Below, piece by piece: positions 57,524 to 64,000 of a stretch of DNA of 64,000 nt (its first letter is position 1; every line of letters begins with the position of its first letter). Source of the DNA: Scilla litardierei (Eukaryota; Streptophyta; Magnoliopsida; Asparagales; Asparagaceae); assembly GCA_030789695.1 (NCBI GenBank), contig CM061140.1, forward strand, positions 80,042,422 through 80,106,421, given 5' to 3'. The position numbers and the translations under genes were made by a program. The notes under the pieces are model-generated. The model was not told the origin of the DNA and searched no databases. It worked only from the letters and a program-made list of their open reading frames with translations.

Positions 57524-59224
57524 ATGGCACGAATGAGAATCCCGATTACCTCTTCTGGGGCATCCCCCATGACCGTAGAGACCGGGACCGCTTCGACCCC
57601 TCCTAAGCGTAGGGCCAAGACCACACGTCCCCCCTCTTCGTCTTCAACACCGCTGAAGAGGAAGAGGACTACCAAGCCCAAACCTACCGGCCAATCTTCC
57701 AAGCCCCGAGCTAAACCTAAAAAGTTCCGTGCTCCTACCCCTCCCGGTGAGCGTTCAGGTAGTGATTCCGAGGATGATTCCGAGGAAGAATACACTCCTG
57801 AACATCCCGAGAAGGCACCTACTCCACCCCCTCCTCCACCTCCTACTAAGACCCGTAAGGCTAAGGGTAAAGCTCATATGCCAGTCGGCGGTGTGGATAT
57901 ATCGTTGTGCCGCGACGACCCACAGTGTCTCGCAGCGTACAACCGTATAGAGCACTGCCCACTGCTGTTGGAGCATTACGTTCAGTTTTCTGATTTTCTT
58001 GGCCTTGCCGATCTTTTATCGTATAGTGGCCTTTTGGACTACCTTCGCTACGACCCTAAGGCGAACCCTAGACCCTATCCTCGCATGGTCAAATTATTCT
58101 ATGCCAATCGTGTCCGGGGCCAGTACGATGAGTCTCACTCCATCGAGACTTCTGTTCTGGGGACTCCTATAGTCCTCACGGCAGAGATCTTGGGGGAGCT
58201 GATTGGTTGCTCATCGTGTGGCCTTCTCCCATCTGACATTTCTGTTGACGATATCTCCACCCTCGATCAGCCTACCCTAGGTGAAATCTTCCAGGTTATC
58301 CCCCCCGCATTCATTGGCGTACCCTCAAAATCATTCAAGCCGAATGCTTGGGTGATTAACCTGATCTTGAAATCCTGCCTTCTTCCCAAGTATGGATCTT
58401 CTTCACTTCCATCTCAGCCGTTTCTGAAATTGATTTACGCTCTGTTTATGGGTAGCGAGATTAATTGGGCTCGCATTATACTCGATAAGATGGACTCTTT
58501 CGAGTGTATACGCAAGACCACTAAATCTGCGCATATCCCGTATCCATGTCTGCTGACCTTGGTTTTCCGTCATTTCCGTGTCCCTCTGCCTCCTGACGAT
58601 GAGCATCCTCTTGGTCCTCCTCTGAACACGACGGTCGTAAAGAAATCTCTTGCGGCACTCCGTCACGTACAGTGGACGACTCCTTCTGCGTCTCAGGACA
58701 CGACTCCTTCTGCAGCTGCTGCTTCTCGACCTCCCACCACACTCGATGATGTTGTTCGGTTACTTCGTCGGCACGAGTCACGTTTGGCTCGTACCGAGGA
58801 GGTAGTTTGTCGTATGGCTAGCTTGATGGGCATCCAGCTTCCTCCTCCTGTTTCTGAGGATGAGGAGATGGACGATGAGGATATTGATAAGCTGGTCACC
58901 TCTCTTGCTCGTGGCGCTGAGGCCACTGCTGCTGCTGCTGCCGCTACCACATCTGCTCCTGGAGCTGGCACCTCTTCCGGTGCTCCAGAGACTTCTGCAC
59001 CAGTGGATCAGACTTCTGATGCTGCTGCTACCCTTGCTGTCGAGCCTGCTCCTGTTTTGACTGCTGTTGTTCCTGTTGAGACCCCTGCCATTGAGCCTAC
59101 CGTCGATGTCTCCACCCCTGCCCCGACGATCCCGTCTGTTGACACGCCTCTCCTCCCTGCAGAGCCTGAGTCCACTCTGTCGACTGGACCCACGGAGACT
59201 GCAGATCCAGCCACTTCCTCGTGA
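57524..59224 (+). CDS. Envelope-like protein of D1
   Basis: I chose the ATG at 57524 (MARMRIPITSSGASPMTVET) because the upstream part of the frame lies in a likely intron; the protein then has 566 residues. The basic N-terminus (PPKRRAKTTRPP, LKRKRTTKPKP) looks like nuclear localisation signals. An acidic/Pro segment is followed by a core at about 120-400 (RIEHCPLLLEHYVQFSDFLG, FYANRVRGQYDESHSIETSV, IVLTAEILGELIGC), a coil (RLLRRHESRLARTEEVVCRM) and an Ala/Thr/Pro-rich tail. No signal peptide or membrane segment is seen. SIRE elements are known to carry an ORF here that has been called envelope-like. Confidence 0.8.
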   Translation: MARMRIPITSSGASPMTVETGTASTPPKRRAKTTRPPSSSSTPLKRKRTTKPKPTGQSSKPRAKPKKFRAPTPPGERSGSDSEDDSEEEYTPEHPEKAPTPPPPPPPTKTRKAKGKAHMPVGGVDISLCRDDPQCLAAYNRIEHCPLLLEHYVQFSDFLGLADLLSYSGLLDYLRYDPKANPRPYPRMVKLFYANRVRGQYDESHSIETSVLGTPIVLTAEILGELIGCSSCGLLPSDISVDDISTLDQPTLGEIFQVIPPAFIGVPSKSFKPNAWVINLILKSCLLPKYGSSSLPSQPFLKLIYALFMGSEINWARIILDKMDSFECIRKTTKSAHIPYPCLLTLVFRHFRVPLPPDDEHPLGPPLNTTVVKKSLAALRHVQWTTPSASQDTTPSAAAASRPPTTLDDVVRLLRRHESRLARTEEVVCRMASLMGIQLPPPVSEDEEMDDEDIDKLVTSLARGAEATAAAAAATTSAPGAGTSSGAPETSAPVDQTSDAAATLAVEPAPVLTAVVPVETPAIEPTVDVSTPAPTIPSVDTPLLPAEPESTLSTGPTETADPATSS

Positions 59225-60170
59225 TCGTCTGTTTCGAGGACTCTCCACTGCTCATTGGATGATACATCTTATTGAGAGTACTTTGGGTTAGGATGGAGTG
59301 TTGGGGTTGTTTTGATGTATTTTGGTTATATGAATGTCGGTGTTGTATTTTGATGTTTTTTTGGGTATTGATGTTGATGTGTTGATGATGTTGTTGTATT
59401 TTTGATGTTTATATAGATGGTATGTTGCACTTGATATGATGTACTCGATGTGAGTTTTGGATGTACTCTTCGTATTCACATATATATATATATATACATC
59501 GATGTTCTCTTTGATTTACTTCGTCGTGCACATTTAATATTCGTTCAATGCATATTATATGTGAAATCATCGCTCGACGCTTGATAACTTGGTTAAATAG
59601 ATTATATTTCTATAATTGAATAGAATTGTTTTCCATGCACACATTTAACCAAGAATATTGAATATTGGAGAGTATGTTTCATTATTCAATAAATGAATAA
59701 ATATTTTTTTTTTGATTTTAATTACCGCTTTTTGATAATGGACAATTTGGCACACCTTGATTTGAATTCAACACTTTTACCTTGGTGTCAATTAGGTCCA
59801 TCATCATTGTCTACGACTCCCGATGTTGGATTTTCCATTTCCTAGTTGTTGTCGTTGTATGCCCCACATTTTTGGGATAATGCCAAAGGGGGAGAGATAA
59901 TGATAATAAATAGGGCAAATGAAAAGTTAACTCATTTTCCAAGAATCTAATTTGATTGATATGTTAGATTCAGGGGGAGTTAAGATATATATAAGGATTT
60001 TCAAAATCCGATATTTCAAAAATCGATTCTCATTATATATCTTACTCGTCTGATTGATGCAATTTATATATATTCATTTTGGAATTAACATGTCATCAAT
60101 TAAGGGGGAGTAAGTATTTTACATTTGAATCATTATTTTTGATTATTATTTATGTTGGTTTGTCATCACC
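59225..60170 (+). other. 3' tail of D1 with several purine tracts
   Basis: No gene. A TA run is at 59478-59498. Purine tracts of the AGGGGGAG type occur near 59886-59897, 59970-59980 and 60103-60113, in addition to the final tract before the LTR. Confidence 0.75.
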
Positions 60171-60184
60171 AAAAAGGGGGAGAA
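60171..60184 (+). promoter_or_regulatory. Polypurine tract of D1
   Basis: AAAAAGGGGGAGAA ends directly at the LTR start. Confidence 0.9.
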
Positions 60185-61939
60185 TGTTGAATATTGGACT
60201 CCCCGGATTTGGTTTTGGATGATGAGCAAACATAAATAATTCACGAACTAACAATTTGCGAGCGTAGTATTGGAGATCGTCGCCAAATTCACGAGAACAA
60301 TCAAAGCGACATCTCAAGATTTCTCAAAGCTCGTATTCATTGCCTAAAGCTTCGTTGAAGCTCTTGGACCGTTTTGGAAGTCATGAAGAATTGATCGAAG
60401 CTCTCGAAGACCGTTCATTAAGGTTTTATTTATAGTCTTTTAGCTTCGATCTATAGAATGTTAAGCCTTGAGTATATCTTATGATTCTATCTTCATAACG
60501 CTCATATCGTAGCTCTAGGATCTTAGTACAAGTTCATTCTAACTTCCTCGAAGCATCGCGCTTCGATTCGGACTTGTTTGTGCATGTTAGTTGGTACAAG
60601 AAGAAGTACTGACCGACTAGATGGTGATCTAGTCGGTCAGCAGAGCTTCTTGGACCGACTAGTTTGAGTTAATCTTTTCTTGTTCAGTACTGTTTACAGT
60701 TAGTCGGTCTATGTTGACTCACCGACCGACTAGTTTGTGAACTAGTCGGTCAGTGATGCTTCTTTGACCGACTAGTTGTGATTTACTGTACATGCCAAAT
60801 TTCTCCTAAGCTACTGTTTATCGTTAGTCGGTCTAAGAACGTTTGGTGACCGACTAGTTGATAATCTAGTCGGTCAACTTTTGTTCTTGGACCGACTAAG
60901 TCAATTTATATTCAGACTATTTGCTTTTGCCTCTTAGTCGGTCTACGTTCACTGACTGACCGACTAGTTGTGAAACTAGTCGGTCAGAAAGTCTTCTTGG
61001 ACCGACTAGAATTCTAGGTCTGAATTTCTATCTCTTCTCAGTTCCTCACTTAGTCGGTCCATGTTGTTTGACTGACCGACTAGTTGATGAACTAGTCGGT
61101 CAGTGGTTGTTCTTTGACCGACTAGTTGCCTCAGATTTCTAACCGTTGGGATTTGACCTAACTCGTTTTTATGGGACCCTATAAATACGAACCTAGGTCA
61201 TTTCTCTAGGGTTAAGAGCTGACATTAAGAGATTCATTGAGATTGAAAGAGATAGCCATTCTCACTCATTTCCAAAGCTCTCTTCCTCACAAGAAATCCA
61301 TTCTCTCACTTTCTAGATCTAGAATCCATCTTGAGAGAAGTTTGTTCTTGGTGAGCCCTTCAAGCTCTAGCTTGATTCAAGTCTCCAAATCATTCCTAGG
61401 CACCCTTTGCTGGTCATTTCTTTGGTGCTAGGTCTTGGTGACTTCATCTTCCTCAAATCCCTCCTTGCACCTATTTGGTAAGAAAACTCAAGGTATAGGA
61501 TTTTGTGGTAAGATTGTTTATTTCATTATAAACTTGTTTATATTGCTTGTTGATTCTCCCGGTTGTGAGAGAAGGTTGTGATCCCGGGTTGTGGGATTCA
61601 CTATTGCCATTGCATGTATGATTTGATCTTGTGAAGGTTTTTCACAAGATATCATAGTGGAAATCTTGGGTTAGGGTTTCTAACCTAAGTATCCGGAGGG
61701 GATCCGGGTGGTTGGGACGTAGGATCACCGGGAACAAGTCGGGGAGACTTGGGTGGATCCGAACCCAGTAACATCTTTTGTTAGCATTGTTAATTTTGTT
61801 GTTGTCATTCAATTTAAGCTTCCGCAAATTGATTTGGTAGTTGTTTGCACTATAATTAGGAATTATACTCCTCGTTATTTTTAAAGTACTATTCACCCCC
61901 CCCCTCTAGTACTTGTGCAGTAGCTTGTAGGGCATTACA
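60185..61939 (+). repeat. 3' LTR of D1
   Basis: It spans 1755 bp and is nearly identical to 49390-51153. Its array occupies 60611-61124 with the same geometry. Two sites altered in the 5' LTR (centres 50076 and 50167) have the consensus sequence here. The C run is shorter (about nine). Confidence 0.95.
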
Positions 61940-63558
61940 GTTAGATCTTCGGAGCAGATACCATCAAGTCAGAGTCAAGAAGGATGACGTGCCCAAGACA
62001 GCTTTTCGGACCAAGTACGTGCACTATGAGTTCGTTATCGTGCCGTTCGGTGTGACCAACGCTCCTGCTGTGTTCATGAATCTCATGAACCTTATCTTCT
62101 ACGACTTCCTTGACAAGTTCGTAGTGATCTTTATAGATGACATTCTGGTGTACTCGAGGAGTGAGGAAGAGCATGCAGAACACTTGAGATTGATTTTGGA
62201 GATGCTCCGCCATCATAAACTATATGCCAAGTATAGCAAATGCAAATTCTAGCTGGACAGAGTTGCATTTCTTGGACACGTAGTATCAGAAGCCGGCATC
62301 TCAGTGGATCCGGAGAAGGTCAGAGCGGTCAGTGAATGGCCTACACCCCGATCAGCTTCGGACATCAGGAGTTTCCTCGGATTGGCTGGTTACTACCGCA
62401 GATTTATCAAGGATTTCTCGAGGATAGCTGAGCCGATGACGAGATTGATGCGGAAGGATGTCAAGTTCAGTTGGTCAGATTCTTGTGAGCAAGCTTTTTC
62501 TACTTTGAATGAGAGACTGACGACTGCGCCGGTCTTGGCTATTCCAGACAGAAGCGGAGGCTTTGAGATTTTCTGCGATGCATTGGGGAAGGGACTTGGT
62601 TGTGTTCTACACGAACACAACCATGTGGTCGCATATGCTTCGCGACAGTTGAAAGTCCACGAGAAGAACTATCCAACCCATGACTTGGAACTCGCTGCTG
62701 TCGTATTTGCACTGAAGATTTGGCGTCATTTCTTACTGAGTGAGAAAGTGAAAATCTTCACTGATCACAAAAGTTTGAAATACATATTCACTCAGAAGGA
62801 ACTGAATATGAGGCAGCGCAGGTGGTTGGAATTGATGGCGGATTACGACATCGACCTTCAGTATCACCCTGGGAAGGTGAATGTCGTACCGGACGCCTTA
62901 AGTCGACTGCCGGAAGTGATGGTTCTTACAGCTCAGTGGAGATTACAGCAGGATCTGCGAGAGATGGATTTTGAAGCTGTTCTTCTGGGAGTCACTTCAT
63001 CGTTGATGAGCATGCAGATTCAGTCGACGATTGTAGATCAGATCAAGGCTGCTCAAGCTGGTGATGCCAAGTTGATGAAGATCAGAGAGCAAGTCGAAGC
63101 CGGACTCCGGTCGGATTTTCTGATTCACGAGGATGGATCTTTGAGGTATGGCAGTCGAATCTACGTACCTGCAGGAGATATCAGAGAAGAGTTGATGAAT
63201 GAGGCCCACAGTTCACCTTATTCCATTCATCCTGGAGGTACGAAGATGTACAAGGATCTTCGTCAGAACTTCTGGTGGCATGGTATGAAGAGAAGTGTGG
63301 TACGGAGCATTTGCCAAATGTCTGGTGTGTCAGCAAGTGAAGGCTGAGCATCATCGCAACGCCGGACTACTACAACCTCTTCCGATCCTGGAGTGGAAAT
63401 GGCAGCACATCACGATGGATTTCGTGACTGGCTTACCTCAGAGCACCAAACAGAATGACACAATCTGGGTCATCGTCGATCGACTGACCAAGTCTGCGCA
63501 CTTCATACCGTTCCGAGTAGGACAATCCACAGAGATACTGGCAAGAAAATATATGGAG
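61940..63558 (+). pseudogene. RT, RNase H and integrase of E, third piece
   Basis: After one duplication copy the RT resumes with [15 protein letters not shown], then [15 protein letters not shown] and [12 protein letters not shown] (IDD box intact). A TAG (62250-62252) replaces a tryptophan codon. RNase H shows [46 protein letters not shown] and [12 protein letters not shown]. Integrase shows [17 protein letters not shown] and, after a frameshift near 63300, [30 protein letters not shown] and IVDRLTKSAHFIP. It ends at KYME before a candidate intron. Confidence 0.85.
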
Positions 63559-63628
63559 GTAATGATCCAACTCACCCTTTCGTAATTTTCTTCCTAATGC
63601 CAATGGTGATGTGAAATATGTTGTGTAG
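63559..63628 (+). other. Candidate intron in E integrase
   Basis: ATATATGGAG/GTAATGATCC at the left, ATATGTTGTGTAG/GAGATCGTGC at the right, 70 bp. Removal gives [14 protein letters not shown] in frame; retention puts a stop in frame. F has a candidate intron at the same codon junction. Confidence 0.65.
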
Positions 63629-64000
63629 GAGATCGTGCGCTTGCATGGAGTCCTTGTGAGCATCGTATCCGATCATGATACGAGGTTCACATCTCAGTTC
63701 TGGAAGGGTCTGCAGACCCATCTTGGTACCAGTCTGAAGTTCAGCACTGCGTATCACCCGCAGATGGATGGCCATTTAGAACGGACCATTCAGATCTTGG
63801 AGGATATGCTGAGAGCTTGCATGCTAGATGTCAAGGGTTCGTGGGAGGATCATCTACACCTGGTGGAGTTCTCCTACAACAACAGCTATCAGGCGAGCAT
63901 TGGCATGGCGCCATTCGCTGCTCTCTATGGGAGGAAGTGTCCTTCGCCACTGAGCTGGGACGACATTGGAGATAGAGAGTTATTGGGACCAGAATTGATT
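63629..64000 (+). pseudogene. Integrase core of E, runs off the window
   Basis: It continues [20 protein letters not shown] (second catalytic aspartate), [20 protein letters not shown] (catalytic glutamate in the HLERT block) and [20 protein letters not shown]. The chromodomain and 3' LTR should follow beyond the window. The last stretch has an open frame to the edge; it is called a pseudogene because upstream parts are broken. Confidence 0.85.

Larger units (their letters stand above)
49390..61939 (+). mobile_element. Element D1: complete SIRE-like Copia element
   Basis: It spans 12.55 kb with two LTRs (49390-51153 and 60185-61939), tRNA-Met primer site, gag, intact pol, envelope-like ORF and polypurine tract, flanked by GTTAG on both sides (49385-49389 and 61940-61944). 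By eye the LTRs differ at roughly 17 sites plus a C-run, about 1 percent, so the insertion is fairly recent. It lies in the RT gene of E. Confidence 0.95.

Noticed and set aside
57524..59224. Envelope ORFs as evidence of a true plant retrovirus
   Set aside because: No signal peptide, membrane segment or cleavage site is seen. Position alone does not make an envelope.

Overview
The window is plant nuclear DNA made almost entirely of nested transposable elements. I see no host gene, rRNA, tRNA or CRISPR array. The families point to a flowering plant with a large, repeat-rich genome: Athila-like Gypsy elements with tRNA-Asp primer sites, SIRE/Maximus-type Copia elements with an envelope-like ORF, Tekay-like Gypsy elements with gag zinc knuckles, and L1-clade LINEs with DUF4283-type ORF1 proteins. 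I cannot name the species.

Layout, using my own element letters. A (1-10311, minus) is an Athila-like Gypsy element with its 5' LTR on the right and its 3' LTR beyond the left edge. It sits in Copia element G (10312-14154, plus, 3' half only). G sits in the envelope-like ORF of a second Athila-like element, C (14155-17978, plus, 3' end only). C sits in the chromodomain-coding end of Tekay-like Gypsy F (17979-23048, minus). F's 5' LTR is in turn interrupted by a related Gypsy, E (plus, pieces 23049-27799, 49333-49389 and 61940-64000). E was hit twice within its RT gene, 57 bp apart. One insertion is B (27800-49332, duplication CCCGC), now only the two ends of an Athila-type LTR around a minus-strand SIRE-like Copia, D2 (about 28020-49120). 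D2 holds LINE L1 (about 28490-39931), and L1 holds LINE L2 (32881-38588, 15-bp duplication). The other insertion is D1 (49390-61939, duplication GTTAG), a complete SIRE-like Copia with two LTRs, gag, pol and an envelope-like ORF. The deepest stack is six levels: F, E, B, D2, L1, L2.

Most genes are pseudogenes. The best preserved are the D1 pol and envelope-like ORFs, the A envelope-like ORF and the L2 LINE (one stop and one frameshift in ORF2).

The most striking signal is not a gene. All four elements with an envelope-like ORF (A, C, D1, D2) carry arrays of a short palindromic or inverted motif just upstream of the LTR TATA box. Each element has its own motif: ACTCGGCCGAGTG in A, ACCGATCGG in C, GACCGACTA and its complement in D1, ACAGTCGACTGT in D2. 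In A, D1 and D2 a second array of the same motif lies between pol and the envelope-like ORF. Sites are spaced about two helical turns apart, in quartets of 23-19-23 bp (D1) or 22-19/20-22 bp (D2), repeated every 110-127 bp. Elements without the ORF (E, F, G) show no such array. I infer a cis-regulatory system that drives both the genomic RNA and a separate transcript for the envelope-like protein, possibly read by that protein itself.

Other notable signals are two small introns at matching places in E and F, and a set of hairpins in the LTR of A with a constant loop and changing but complementary stems.
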